From: Nitrospina sp. LS_NOB
GTDB lineage: Bacteria > Nitrospinota > Nitrospinia > Nitrospinales > VA-1
NCBI GenBank assembly: GCA_001542995.1
Contig: LFLA01000003.1
Span: 295,724 to 359,723, forward strand
Reading direction: 5' to 3'
DNA: 64,000 nt
Each line of letters starts with the position of its first letter. Positions within the stretch are counted from its first letter, which is position 1. Shown here piece after piece: positions 51,258 to 62,100 of this stretch. The notes under the pieces were generated by a model. That model was not told the DNA's origin, made no database searches, and was given only the letters and a program-made list of their open reading frames with translations. The translations under genes were made by a program, and so were the position numbers.

Positions 51258-52127
51258 TTACAGAGCTTTTTGGATGGTTTTACCGAGGTCGGCAGGACTT
51301 TTCACCACTTTGATTCCGCACCGCTTCATGATCTTCATTTTTCCCTCAGCGGTTCCCTGTCCTCCGGAGATGATAGCGCCGGCATGACCCATGCGTCGGC
51401 CTGGAGGCGCAGTCTGGCCGGCGATGAATCCGACCACCGGTTTGGTAACGTGTTTCTTAATGTAGTAAGCCGCTTCATCTTCGGCGCTCCCGCCGATTTC
51501 ACCGATCATGCAAATAGCTTTGGTGCCTCGATCTTTCTGGAATAATTTCAGTACGTCGATGAACTGTGTGCCGATGATAGGGTCGCCGCCAATTCCTACA
51601 CAGGTGGACTGGCCAATGCCCAGCGCGGTCAACTGGCCGACAGCTTCGTAGGTCAGGGTTCCACTACGGGAAATGATGCCGACGTTGCCCTTTTTATGGA
51701 TGTGAGCGGGCATGATACCGATTTTCGCTTTACCGGGAGAAATAACGCCCGGACAATTGGGCCCGACCAACCGGCTTTCGGTGCCCTGCAGATATTTATA
51801 GACATCCACCATATCGCTGACGGGAATTCCCTCGGTGATGCAGATGATCAACGCAATACCGGCATCGGCCGCTTCTAAAATCGCATCGGCCGCAAAGGGT
51901 GGCGGAACAAAGATCATAGTTGCGTTGGCTTTTGTTTTGGTGACCGCGTCTTGCACCGTATTGAAGACAGGGGTCTTTCCTAATACTGTTTGTCCGCCTT
52001 TACCCGGGGTCACGCCACCTACAACATGAGTGCCATATTTCATCGCCTGTTCAGTGTGGAACGTTCCTTCACGGCCAGTGATGCCCTGGGTTATCAGCCT
52101 TGTGTTTTTATCAACGAGTATGCTCAT
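51258..52127 (-). CDS. sucD: succinyl-CoA synthetase alpha subunit
   Basis: A 289-residue protein. The CoA-binding Rossmann part has [20 protein letters not shown]. The CoA loop is [10 protein letters not shown]. The phosphohistidine region is [15 protein letters not shown], with the histidine later in [14 protein letters not shown] (about residue 246). It is coupled to sucC by a 4-bp overlap. Confidence 0.95.
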   Translation of the reverse strand: MSILVDKNTRLITQGITGREGTFHTEQAMKYGTHVVGGVTPGKGGQTVLGKTPVFNTVQDAVTKTKANATMIFVPPPFAADAILEAADAGIALIICITEGIPVSDMVDVYKYLQGTESRLVGPNCPGVISPGKAKIGIMPAHIHKKGNVGIISRSGTLTYEAVGQLTALGIGQSTCVGIGGDPIIGTQFIDVLKLFQKDRGTKAICMIGEIGGSAEDEAAYYIKKHVTKPVVGFIAGQTAPPGRRMGHAGAIISGGQGTAEGKMKIMKRCGIKVVKSPADLGKTIQKAL

Positions 52128-53284
52128 TTTATTGCTTTAACCACTTTTTTGGCTCCGTCTTTCATTCCATCCCCGATGGCGAAGTTCAGGCCGGAGTCTT
52201 TGAGAATTTGATGTCCTTCTTCCATATTGGTGCCTTCCATCCGCACCACAATGGGAACTTTGATTTTGAGTTTTTTGGTTGCGGCGACCACCCCGCGAGC
52301 GAGAATGTCACAGCGAAGAATACCACCAAAAATATTAATGAAGATTCCTTTCACGGCGGGATCAGAAAGGATGATGCGAAAACCGTTTTCGATCGTTTCC
52401 TCATCGGCTCCACCGCCAACATCCAAAAAGTTGGCCGGTTCTCCTCCGGATAACTTAATGATATCCATCGTTGCCATTGCCAGACCGGCTCCGTTTACCA
52501 TGCAGCCAATATTCCCATCCAGCTTGATGTAGTTCAGGTGGAACTTACTGGCTTCTACTTCCAAGGGATCTTCTTCATCCAGATCGCGCAATTCCTGGGT
52601 ATCTTTATGGCGGTACATGGCGTTGTCGTCAATGTCCACCTTCGCGTCCAGAGCCAGCACCCGTTCGTCAGAGGTGATGACGAGGGGATTGATCTCCAGC
52701 ATCGAGCAGTCTTCCTTAACAAATGCATCGTAGAGATTGATGATGAACGGAATGACGGCTTTCAAAGCCGCGCCTTTAATGTTTAAGGCGAACGCGATTT
52801 TTCGTGCCAGATAAGGTTGAACGCCGATCACCGGGTCCACCGTTTCTTTAATGATTTTTTCCGGAGTGGCCTCAGCAACTTTTTCAATTTCCATTCCCCC
52901 GGCTTCTGAAGCCATGATGAGAACCTGGCTGGTTTCCCGGTCTACCAGAATGCCCATATACAACTCTCTGGCGATGGACATGCCTTCTTCAATCAACACT
53001 TTTTTAACCAGCCGACCTTCGGTGCCGGTTTGAGGAGTGACGAGAGTCATGCCCAAAATATCACCGGCATATTTTTCGGCTTCCTGCGGACTCTTTGCCA
53101 GCTTGACGCCACCGCCTTTTCCGCGTCCTCCTGCGTGAATCTGGGCCTTGACCACCACGACATCGGTGCCGATTTTTTTGGCGGCTTGAACGGCTTCTGA
53201 CTTATTGGAAATCAGGACTCCGTTTGGTACGGCGACATTATATTTTCTTAAAATTTCTTTGGCTTGATACTCGTGAATCTTCAT
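52124..53284 (-). CDS. sucC: succinyl-CoA synthetase beta subunit
   Basis: A 386-residue protein with an ATP-grasp domain. [17 protein letters not shown] is the usual start, and [16 protein letters not shown] is the ATP/ADP loop. MLEINPLVI and the C-terminal CoA-ligase part [18 protein letters not shown] follow. It runs the TCA cycle in either direction, and near a 2-oxoacid:ferredoxin oxidoreductase it fits a reductive TCA cycle. Confidence 0.95.
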   Translation of the reverse strand: MKIHEYQAKEILRKYNVAVPNGVLISNKSEAVQAAKKIGTDVVVVKAQIHAGGRGKGGGVKLAKSPQEAEKYAGDILGMTLVTPQTGTEGRLVKKVLIEEGMSIARELYMGILVDRETSQVLIMASEAGGMEIEKVAEATPEKIIKETVDPVIGVQPYLARKIAFALNIKGAALKAVIPFIINLYDAFVKEDCSMLEINPLVITSDERVLALDAKVDIDDNAMYRHKDTQELRDLDEEDPLEVEASKFHLNYIKLDGNIGCMVNGAGLAMATMDIIKLSGGEPANFLDVGGGADEETIENGFRIILSDPAVKGIFINIFGGILRCDILARGVVAATKKLKIKVPIVVRMEGTNMEEGHQILKDSGLNFAIGDGMKDGAKKVVKAIK

Positions 53285-53563
53285 GAAATTTCGTTGAATT
53301 ATGGGGAAAATGAAGACCGACTTTTAGCACAGAAAAAGGCGGGTTGTCAAAATAAACTCCCAGCTTTCCAAGGTGTATTTTAAGGATAAGGTTTAATCCA
53401 CTACTAAAACTTTGAGAATGCAGAATAAAGGTCGATTCTTTCCTGAATCTCCGATTCAGTAAAAAGGCTTGTTAAGGAAACGTTAAGAGCGAATTGATGA
53501 AGGTGTTTATTGGTTTGGAGTTCTGGGTGTTTCTTTAGTCGAGGAGTTTTGGGGTTGCAGGTG

Positions 53564-53989
53564 TTAACACTTTGAGGCGATATTTTTTGGCGGTTCGTGG
53601 TCGCCTTGCCCTGTGTTGGTGGAGGCGTTGAATAATTGTTCCCAGGCTTCGGCAAGCGGACCCAGTATTTTGACGACGGTCTGGAGAGCCTTTCGGTCGG
53701 ACTTGATATTCGCCAATGTCAATTGGCTGAGCATATATTGATATAAAGATTCCAGGCGCAGGGCTACTTCCCCTCCTTTTTTTCAAATCCAAAGCCATAG
53801 TTCGTTGATGATGTCATGAGTTTTGTTGATATATTTTCCCTGCCCGGCAACATCTCCCTTCTCAATACTTTGTATCGCCATGGTGCTAAATTTGATAGCA
53901 CCCTCATACATCATGATGATGAGGCGCCCCTGGCTGGAGGTGGAGATTTCGTTTCTGCGGTATTGGTTGTGATATCTTGATGAATTCAT
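53564..53989 (-). pseudogene. fliS: flagellar chaperone FliS, interrupted
   Basis: The first 68 codons (53783-53989) encode the FliS N-terminus, with STSSQGRLIIMMYEGAIKF and INEL. The frame then meets a TGA. The true continuation can be read as MALDLKK in a neighbouring frame, then KGGEVALRLESLYQYM and TLANIKSDRKALQTVVKI, then EAWEQLFNAS, to the TAA at 53564. Two compensating shifts, one beside GAACTATGG and one in a run of seven A, explain the break. FliS normally guards flagellin before export. No open frame downstream to 53404 could be assigned. Confidence 0.8.
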
Positions 53990-54030
53990 TCTATTTCATT
54001 CCCCGGGCTGGCCGGTTTTAATTTTGTTAT

Positions 54031-55494
54031 CTAGCTATTTCTGAATAAAGCTTGGAGTCCCTCAATGGATTGCGCAAAAACATCTCTTTGGATTGCGCAA
54101 AAACATCTCTTTGAGAATTTAATCGTCCTAATATAACTTCAAGGTTCGTGAATCGTTCTCTCAGGTCTTCTTCAAATAACACGAGCCGTCCTTCCAAATC
54201 CGAAATCGTCTCATCAAAATCCTTAATGCTTGCTGTTGCGGTATCGATTTCTGCTTCCAGAGGGCCTTCCTAAGGATGCGTCCGTCAGGTTTTCCAGAAT
54301 GCGATTGGTGATTTGGGCCACGCCAATAGATAGCGTGATGAATCCATAGCTCCCATCGGTGAGAGAGGAGATTCTAAAGTTCAGGCCCTCCGAATCGGTT
54401 CCATCTGCTGCCAAGGCATCTGTTAAATCGCCATCGTCAATGGAAAGCGTGCCATCGCTCAATGTGCGGATTCCTATTTGTGAGAGAAATTCAAAATCTC
54501 CATCCACCCCCACGACCCGGCTAGTGGCAGTGTTGCGCAGAGTGTCTTGCAGGTTCTGGATTGTGAAATTGGCAAACAAAACACCTGTTTCTCCGGTTTC
54601 AGATTCAATAGCCAATTGCGAACTCAGGTACAACTGGATTTCGTTGTAACCATCTACATAACTCTGGATTTTTTCTTTGATGGCGTCAGTGTCGGAAGTT
54701 AGGGTGACGGTTCTGGAGCCGGCGGACTCTAAAGTTAAAATTGTCCCCGATATGACATCGGTGACTGTGTTGCTGGATTTGGTAACAGCGACACCATCCA
54801 GGACAAAGCTTGCGTCTTGAGCTGCCTGGGTTTCTGTAAAAGTGACAGTGGAGCCAGAACCGATACTTATACTATTGTCTGTCCCTGTCTGTGTTGCTGA
54901 CAAAACAATGCGAAGAGGATTGTCGTCACTGCTGTCGTTAAGAAAGGTTGCGTTCACGTTCAGCCCGGAGTTGTTAATGGCAAGCCTCAACCCATCGGCG
55001 GTGTCGTTTGTGTCGTCAATAGTAATGGTGGTGGTGGTTCCCCCGACGGTTATGTCAATAGTTCCCTGGGTGACCGCGCCGCTGGTGGATGCAAAACCGT
55101 CTGAAACAAGTTTTGTTTCCTGGGCCAGATTATTGACGACCAGGGAAAAAGTCCCTGATGTGGCTGAGCTAGTGGTGCTTAAACTGACCACGGAGTTGGT
55201 ATCAGTGCCGTTGTTGTTGAAGGCCCCTTGGGTGGCTAAAAAACGTGCTTCCGTATTGAGGGTGTTGACGATGCCTTTGAAGGTTTGCAGTCGGCTTCTA
55301 AGGTCCTGAAAGGTCAGAAGCTTGGCCTCTTCTAAGGCCCGTTTGGCCTCCTCAACAATGTCGATCGGCTGGCGTTGGAGCAACACCAGATTATCGATAA
55401 TGCCCTCGGTATCGAGGTTGGAGTTGATTCCAAAAATTGCGGTTTGGCCACTTGAGGACCTTTCTTTGGCGGTAAAATTCAGGTGTGCACACAC
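54031..55494 (-). pseudogene. fliD: flagellar filament cap protein FliD, multiply frameshifted
   Basis: The main open frame (54223-55494, 423 codons) has the FliD N-terminus IFGINSNLDTEGIIDNLV, the middle domains and the FliD_C region YVDGYNEIQLYLSSQL. It departs from the family at both ends. At the 5' end one missing A (three instead of four) would give GTG 55451 reading MAKTAIFGIN. Near 54265 a shift replaces GPLEAEIDTATASIKDFDE with foreign residues. Near 54067-54112 an exact 23-bp duplication spoils the ending; with one copy it reads SQRDVFAQSIEGLQALFRNS and stops at 54031. The gene encodes the filament cap. It is probably dead. Confidence 0.82.
54067..54112. repeat. exact 23-bp tandem duplication inside fliD
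   Basis: A 23-base unit beginning GGATTGCGCAAAAAC and ending ATCTCTTT occurs twice without a gap (54067-54089 and 54090-54112). Its length is not a multiple of three, so it shifts the end of fliD. Removing one copy restores a normal FliD C-terminus. Confidence 0.93.
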
Positions 55495-55511
55495 GAATTC
55501 TGTCTTTTGAT

Positions 55512-55539
55512 TTATCGGTCTTAAAAAAACTAAACTTTA
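55512..55539 (-). promoter_or_regulatory. candidate sigma-28 (FliA) promoter of the fliD-fliS unit
   Basis: On the minus strand TAAAGTTT (55532-55539) is followed after 12 bp by ACCGATAA (55512-55519). The sigma-28 consensus is TAAAGTTT, 11 bp, GCCGATAA. The match is 15 of 16 with one extra spacer base. Transcription would start near 55505, only about 10 bp before the GTG at 55494. This supports a later start (GTG 55451) for the ancestral fliD. Confidence 0.7.
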
Positions 55540-55709
55540 ATCATTTTAGGGGTCAAAATTGCAGGACATAATCAGCCGGATAGTTTTGCCAAAGAGACTG
55601 ATTAAATGGCCCTTAAATCGTTTTAATTTATAGGTTTATAAAAAAGCGTTGATTTGGGAGGCGAGAATGCTAGATTAATGGCAATCATCCCTTAAGAATT
55701 GGCAGGAAT

Positions 55710-56351
55710 ATGTCGGAACAACTCGGACTTTTCGGAGAAACGGAGGATCAGGAAGCCGCAAAACCGGTGACGGCGGCCTCGGGTCCCCGGGTGCAGTATT
55801 TTGATCTGGAAACCAAGAAAAGTGCCGAAGATGTGGGCGGGTGGGGCAATATCCATAAAATGGGTCTGGCCGTCGGGGTGGTCTGGGACAGCCTGGACCG
55901 GGAATTCTTCACCTATGAAGAAAAAGACGCTCGTGAATTGGTGGAGAAACTCCGCACCGCTGATCTGGTAGTCGGGTTTAACGTCATTGGATTTGACTAC
56001 ACGGTTCTTCAGCCTTATTCCGATTTCGACCTGCAGGAAATAAACACCTTTGATATGCTGGTAGACGTTAAGAAGAACCTGGGGTTCCGCTTGAGCCTCA
56101 ATCATCTGGCACAACACACACTCAACGCTGAAAAATCTGCAGATGGGTTGGTTTCTCTACAATGGTACAAGGAAGGAAAGATCAACAAAATTATCCAGTA
56201 TTGTAAGCAGGATGTAGAAATTACCCGGGATTTATATCTGTTCGGCGAGCAACACGGCTTTGTGAAATACCAGAGTAGATCAGGGAACCCTCTCCAGCTT
56301 GAAGTGAACTGGAAAACCGCCCTCCTAACGAGGGAGGCAACTGGGCAATAG
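55710..56351 (+). CDS. RNase H-like DEDD-type exonuclease domain protein
   Basis: A 213-residue protein. Acidic residues of the DnaQ/RNase H fold appear in QYFDLETKKSAEDVGG, VVGFNVIGFDYTVLQPY and YCKQDVEITRDLYLFG. This order fits the predicted 3'-5' exonuclease family related to YprB. The catalytic pair is D-x-E. It lies alone between the flagellar remnant and the MoxR gene, transcribed toward the latter. The nucleic acid substrate is unknown. Confidence 0.7.
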   Translation: MSEQLGLFGETEDQEAAKPVTAASGPRVQYFDLETKKSAEDVGGWGNIHKMGLAVGVVWDSLDREFFTYEEKDARELVEKLRTADLVVGFNVIGFDYTVLQPYSDFDLQEINTFDMLVDVKKNLGFRLSLNHLAQHTLNAEKSADGLVSLQWYKEGKINKIIQYCKQDVEITRDLYLFGEQHGFVKYQSRSGNPLQLEVNWKTALLTREATGQ

Positions 56352-56413
56352 CTCTTCAAGCTGAGATAATTCTTTGCTCGCCAGAAAGAGTTGTCGCCTA
56401 CTGCCCCCGGCGG

Positions 56414-57403
56414 CTACGCCGGAACCGTTTTGAGCAGCTTCTCGATCATATCCGTAACTTTAATATTCTCCGCCTCGGCCTTGAAGTTGAGGATGATGCG
56501 GTGTTCCAGAACCTGACGGCAAACCGCCCGCACATCTTCAACCGTGGCGGCAACTCTGTTATCCAGTAGCGCTTTGGCCTTGGCGCCCAGAATCAGATAT
56601 TGTGATGCCCGTGGCCCGGCGCCCCAGTCTATCCATTCCTTTACGAAATCTGGCGAGCTTCCATTCTGGCTTGGCCGGGTGCTTTGCACCAACTCCACCG
56701 CATATTTCGCGACATGCTCCGAAACCGGAACTTGTGGCACCAGGTCCTGAAACTCGATGACTTGCTTAGCGTTGAGCACAGGTTTCAAATCGGGCAATTT
56801 CCCGGAGGTGGTGGAGAGCGCAATTTTGATTTCCTCTTCCTTGCTGGGGTAGGAAACGTTGATGATAAACATGAACCGGTCGAGTTGGGCTTCGGGCAGG
56901 GGATAGGTTCCTTCATGCTCAATAGGGTTCTGCGTGGCGAAAACCAGAAAAGGTTGGTCGAGATCGTAGGTGTTTCCGCCAACCGTCACCTTTTTTTCCT
57001 GCATGGCCTGGAGCAGGGCGGCCTGGGTTTTGGGCGGAGTGCGATTGATTTCATCTGCAAGGATAATATTGGAAAAGACCGGTCCCTTGATGAACTGGAA
57101 CATCCTTTTTCCGGTCGCCGGGTCGTCGTGCAGAATGTCGGTGCCGGTAATATCGGAAGGCATTAGGTCCGGAGTGAATTGAATGCGGCTGAAACCCAGG
57201 CTGAGAGCTTGCGACAGGGTGCTCACCAATAGGGTTTTTGCCAGACCCGGCACGCCGACAAACAGGCAGTGGCCCTTGCAGAATAAAGCGATCAAAAGAT
57301 CCTCAATCACCTTGTCCTGACCTATAATGACTTTGCGGATTTCCTGAACGACTTCGTTCTTTGCCTTTAAAAGTTCCTGTGCCAGTTCCAAATCTTTCAT
57401 CAA
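56414..57403 (-). CDS. MoxR family AAA+ ATPase
   Basis: A 329-residue ATPase. Walker A is GVPGLAKTLLVSTL (about 54-67), Walker B is ILADEINRTPPKTQAALLQAMQE (about 114-136) and sensor 1 is FLVFATQNPIEHEGTYPLPEAQ. The C-terminal lid has WIDWGAGPRASQYLILGAKAKAL. MoxR proteins act as chaperones for metal insertion or envelope complexes and usually sit near DUF58 and VWA genes. Here the partners are the TPR peptidase and the DUF4175 protein upstream. Confidence 0.92.
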   Translation of the reverse strand: MMKDLELAQELLKAKNEVVQEIRKVIIGQDKVIEDLLIALFCKGHCLFVGVPGLAKTLLVSTLSQALSLGFSRIQFTPDLMPSDITGTDILHDDPATGKRMFQFIKGPVFSNIILADEINRTPPKTQAALLQAMQEKKVTVGGNTYDLDQPFLVFATQNPIEHEGTYPLPEAQLDRFMFIINVSYPSKEEEIKIALSTTSGKLPDLKPVLNAKQVIEFQDLVPQVPVSEHVAKYAVELVQSTRPSQNGSSPDFVKEWIDWGAGPRASQYLILGAKAKALLDNRVAATVEDVRAVCRQVLEHRIILNFKAEAENIKVTDMIEKLLKTVPA

Positions 57404-57415
57404 TAATCTCCCTGA

Positions 57416-59107
57416 TCAATCTATATAACTGAACTGCCGCGCTTGCAATTCTTTTTCTCTGGTTAACTCTAACTTATCGTAGACATGGATCAGTCGCACG
57501 TGCACGAAAGGGTTGAAAGGGTTGATGCGGACCGCTTTTTCAAAATAAACCCGGGCTGTTTCATAATCCCTACTAGAAAAATATAATTCTCCCATATTAG
57601 CAAGGCTGGTATGAAAATCCGGGAAAAATGCCAGACTTTTCTTTAATAGATCTTCGGCTTCATGATATCTACGGGTTTGCAGATAGGTTCCCGCAAGCTT
57701 GTTGAATAATACCGGGGAATGGGAAGGCGATTCGCCCACCGCCTTTTGGTACTCAACGATGGCGGCTTTAAAATGGTTTCTGGATTTAAGAATATCTCCC
57801 AGGTAGGTAAGGTCTCGCGCTCTGCGGGATTCCAATTCTTTGTGCTCTTTGTTTTCTGGTCCTTTCCTGTTCTTAAATTTGGTGGCCAGGGTTTTAATTC
57901 CCGGAATATTTTTAAGATCCAGATTTTTTGCCCAACTTTCCCAGCTTTTTTGAAATTCTGTTAAATCCTGACCCGTATGTTTTATAAAGATGTCTTCAAA
58001 TTCGGTTTCGGAGGCAAGGTCTTCCAATATCTGTGCAAAAGTGTCGAGACCTTTGGTCGTTGCCAGGTATTCCATCATGGAAGACACTTCCGCATAAGCC
58101 AGTTGGACATCTTCTGCGGTTTTTAGCTTTGCGAGAGAGGGCATCATCGCTTCCAGTGGCACGCGGTAATCATTTTTTAAAGCGTTGGAAAGCACCGTCT
58201 CCATGATGGGAGAAAGATATTGTTTCTCGCCACGCCATTGAGTCTCCAGATATTTTGCAATGCCTTCATGCATCCACAGGGGCAGATGGTTGCGGCTCTT
58301 TTTGGTTAAGAGATAATGAACGTATTCATGGCTCAGGGTGTCCATCCAGTTGAATCCCCGAACTAGAGAGCCCGGAGATATCATCATAATGCGGTGATAT
58401 TTGCAGAGCGCCACCGTCCCCGAAGTGAGAATATCCTTGAGCGTCAATGGGGAAATTTTGGAAAACGGTTGCCGGTCTGGATAAATCTCCACCAGCACTT
58501 TTTCTTTCGGATAATAATTTAAAATCTTACCCAGAGCCTGATAAGACTTCTCCATGACTTCTTCCGCATAATGGATCAGTATTTCGTCAGGTCCCTCCTC
58601 AAAACGAAAGACAAAATGTTTGCTTTCCCTTGAAATAAAATTTTTGGAGGCCCTGCGGGTGGCATCGACATGGTTTTTGAATTCCTTAATCTCTTTAAAA
58701 TTGTCTCCGACCTGGCGGAGAATTTTCCAGGAGCGCTCATAATTGCCTTTCATGAACTCGATGCGGGCCTGAAGAAAATGGACGTCTCCCGATTCCGGAT
58801 ACTTTTTTAAAAGTTGTTGCGAAAGTTTTTCGGCTGATGCGATATCCCAGTCCTGCACCAGTTGATAGACCCGGTAAACCTCATCGGAAACCGGGAGCGA
58901 GGCAAAGCCCTTTTCTGACCCCAAAAGGAGCAGGGCAATTGTCAATGAGACCTTTGCATAATCCGAGATTCTTCGTCGCAATAGCTCCTCAGAATGACAA
59001 AAAGGCTCCCTCTTGTCATGCTGAGTCTGTCGAAGCATCTCGCTTTTTCGCTTTTTCGGCTTATGTGAAAATCTCATTGACAATAAGATTTTGAAATAAC
59101 TTTTCAC
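57416..59107 (-). CDS. TPR-containing gluzincin (peptidase MA-like) protein
   Basis: A 563-residue protein. A hydrophobic stretch (KVSLTIALLLLGSEKGFASLP, about residues 51-71) is a signal peptide or anchor. Residues about 75-130 form a TPR-like unit. The zinc motif is DTLSHEYVHYLLTKKS, with the third ligand region LWMHEGIAKYLETQW. The C-terminus has two or three TPRs. The GTG start overlaps the DUF4175 stop as GTGA, so translation is coupled. Codons about 20-48 are a translated dispersed repeat (SEMLRQTQHDK, CHSEELLRRR), so the element was inserted in frame before the signal peptide. Confidence 0.75.
   Translation of the reverse strand: MKSYFKILLSMRFSHKPKKRKSEMLRQTQHDKREPFCHSEELLRRRISDYAKVSLTIALLLLGSEKGFASLPVSDEVYRVYQLVQDWDIASAEKLSQQLLKKYPESGDVHFLQARIEFMKGNYERSWKILRQVGDNFKEIKEFKNHVDATRRASKNFISRESKHFVFRFEEGPDEILIHYAEEVMEKSYQALGKILNYYPKEKVLVEIYPDRQPFSKISPLTLKDILTSGTVALCKYHRIMMISPGSLVRGFNWMDTLSHEYVHYLLTKKSRNHLPLWMHEGIAKYLETQWRGEKQYLSPIMETVLSNALKNDYRVPLEAMMPSLAKLKTAEDVQLAYAEVSSMMEYLATTKGLDTFAQILEDLASETEFEDIFIKHTGQDLTEFQKSWESWAKNLDLKNIPGIKTLATKFKNRKGPENKEHKELESRRARDLTYLGDILKSRNHFKAAIVEYQKAVGESPSHSPVLFNKLAGTYLQTRRYHEAEDLLKKSLAFFPDFHTSLANMGELYFSSRDYETARVYFEKAVRINPFNPFVHVRLIHVYDKLELTREKELQARQFSYID
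58960..59040. repeat. dispersed repeat inside the 5' end of the TPR-peptidase gene
   Basis: TGTCATGCTGAGTCTGTCGAAG (59014-59035) is the inverted copy of the core at 28095-28119, with one mismatch. The adjacent ATTCTTCGTCGCAATAGCTC and CAGAATGACA belong to the same family of short scattered elements. The reading frame stays open through it. Confidence 0.65.
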
Positions 59108-62100
59108 TGCACCAGTTCCTTGTAATACTCGTTAACAAGGCGTTCGTAATTTTTTGGCGTTTGTTTCTTCATGGCATCTAAAATATCTTCACGGAAAGCG
59201 CTGGGAACTTTGTACTGGTCTTCAGATGGAAGCAGCACTTTTTCTTTTTGTATGCGAACAGAGCCTCCGCGCCTGGAGTCCCTCCTGTTCCCCTTTCCCA
59301 GCCTGAGTGGGGTTTCCTGCTTGCCTTGATTGGACATTTGGGTGCCGGAGTTTTTGATTTCGTTTAAAAGCTCCCGGGTTTCCTGAAGGAATTTCAAAGC
59401 CCTGTTCTCTGAATCCATGCTCCTTTGAACCTGCTGGGCCTTCAATCGCTCCTGGGCCTTTTTAAGATTCCTTTGTGCATCGCCCATGTTCCGGGAAAGG
59501 GCAGGTGGAAGCAGGGGGTTCTCCTGATTCATCTTATTGAACAAATCTTTCATCTCCTTAGCTTGCTGACTCAATCCCTGTTCCTGCTTGGACAATTGGT
59601 TTAGTTTGTTTTTATCCTTGTCAGTGAGAAGTGACTGACTGCTTTTTTCAATGGAGCGTTTGAGAGAACCCAGTTTTTTCGAAATTTCTGCATTCAGCCG
59701 GGTGACCTCTTTCAGGTCCTGATTCAGCCGGTCGCCAATATCTTCCCTTTGGTTGCGGTTGGTCCGCATACTTCCCTGCCAGCGGAATATTTCAGGATAA
59801 GTATTTTTGAAGAGTGCATTGAACTCGTTTAAATCGTTCAGTTCGGTCAACTCCCTCAAAGTTTCATATTTCTTCTTGATCTGGGGAAGGTTTTCCTTGA
59901 ACTCCTGAAAGCCTCGAGTTCGGAGATTGTCCAGTTCAATGACAGATTTGGATAACTGTCTGCGGGTTTCGTTCAACGCTTTGAAGTTATCTCCTAAATC
60001 CTCATTCATGCTGGAGTCAATGGTTTTTTGGTTCAGGGATTTTAATTGTTGCCTGATTTTTGTCTCCTCCTGCATCAACTCACGCGTTTTTATCATAGCC
60101 TTGTGTTCATCCAGATACATTGAATCTTCTTCCAGAAGGTTCTGGATAGCGGTCACATCTTTTTTCAGTTCATCGAAGAAACTCTTGATTAAAAAATCAA
60201 ATTGTCTGGCTTGGTTTGCGCGCAATTTCTGGTTGATTTCCGAGGTGTTTTCGATGACCTCTTTTTGTTTTTTCTCCAGAGATTCGAGTTTCATTACAGA
60301 TTCATTGATTTGCTCCATAATCTGGCTGTCCACCAGAGAGTCCATGGAGGACTTCGCTTGATCCAGCTGGTTTGCCAGCACCCTCAGATCTTCGGCGACT
60401 TTTTTCAGCAATTCCATAGCTTCGTCCATCTTGCCTTGGCTGGCAAGGTCCTTGATTTTCTCCAGCGAAGCCATAGTCTCTTCCAGGTTCATACTTTTAT
60501 AAGCCTTGGAATTGAGAAACTCATCGGGCGCAGACTGGTTTTGTCGGGACAGTTTATCCATCATTTTCTGCAGGGTTTGTTGAATTTCATTGAGCCGTGA
60601 CCTGAGTTGATTAGAAGTCAAAGCAGATTTTTTATCGCGGATGTTTTCGAACTCTTCCTGCAAAGCTTCAGTTAATTTTGCCAACTGGTTTTCGAGATCC
60701 ATGACCTGATCCATTTTCTGGCGGTTGGTCATCCTGATCAGGTAAAGGATGTCTTGTTCCAGATGAGTGACCATTCTGCCATTGAGGTTTTCAACAGAAG
60801 CCGTATTGATACTCACCGGCGTGGGTTTCAAAATCGTGCCCTGTATTTTATTGATGGTGTCGATTTGTTCTTCGCGGAGGGTGGTCAGTCCGCTAATGAT
60901 GTTATTTAAAAGTGTGAGATAAGGCCGAGGAAAATAATTAAAGTCCTTGGCCTGGTCTTTAATCCGCTGGGCAAGGCCAATAATGTCAATCAACGCATCG
61001 GCATGGGAGGCGAGAAGTTTTTTCCCATACAGTGGGTCGGTGATAGTGGTTTTAAGAACCTCCCCTTCAACGAGACCCTTTGCCAGGAGGGCAATCATTT
61101 TTTCCGACAACTCTTCCTGCAGGCGCACCAGATTTTCCTGCTCTTTTCTACTGTCAAAAATGATGAAACGATAAATTTCAGATTGTCCGGTATTAGGGCC
61201 TGTGACGTTATCGTTATCCTTGACTTCTAAAAAATACTGAACCTCATCTCCCGGTTGAAGGGCTTCCAGGGCAAGGCTCCATGTGAAATTTCCCGTTGAA
61301 TCCTTTTCCGGCTGTTTGAAGCGTTTGATGCGTTTTGTCAGGGTGGTCTCGTTGATCCGGGCGATCAGGTCGATCTGTCGGATGCCAAAATCATCGTGGG
61401 CTTCATAAAACATTTGCACATTGTCGGTTTCATAATAAACCGGCTTGGGATTTGCCGGAAATAAAATCACCTGAGGTGATTTATCTTGTTCAAGCTCGAT
61501 GGAATATTTTTCTGCCAGAAGAAGCTTTTTTCCTTCAGGGGTTTTTACTTTGAACTGGTATTGGCCTTTTTCCCGAATTATGAAAGAACCTTTCAGGTTT
61601 CTTAAGCCATTCACATCCATTATAAAGTGGTCACGGTTATTCACCACCAGTTCGGCTCCGTCGACAGGCAGGTTGCTGTTGCCGTTGAGTTTTACTTCGG
61701 TTCCGGGCAAAGCTTTTATGGAGCCCTCCAGAAGGGTTTGCTTTTTCAATTGCGTGTATGCGGGAAACTCCAGCGTTAAAGTAAGATTGTCAATTTGATA
61801 ATCAGTCCGACTGCCAGCCGGTCTGGAAACCTCTTGATTTTGATTTTGCAGGGTCTGGGTCTGGGCCAGTTCCTGCGAGTCGGAAGAATCCTGTCTCCAT
61901 AAATCGGGCAGTAGCGCGTTAGTTGCGATTAACACAAAAAGCGTGACCAGAAATACGTTGCGCGCGGGAACGGCCTTTTGGCCGCTAACCACCGAATCCG
62001 GGTCAAGCTCCTGGATTTCAGATTGAGTGCGCTGAAGCTGTTCGCGAATAAATGATAGGGAAAAGAGACTTCCTTGATGATCCGCTAAGTGACGCTCCAG

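Noticed and set aside
53404..53655. 83-codon minus-strand frame past the end of fliS
   Set aside because: Half of it is fliS in the wrong frame and the rest has no recognised family or start; a FliT/FlgN-like remnant could not be shown.
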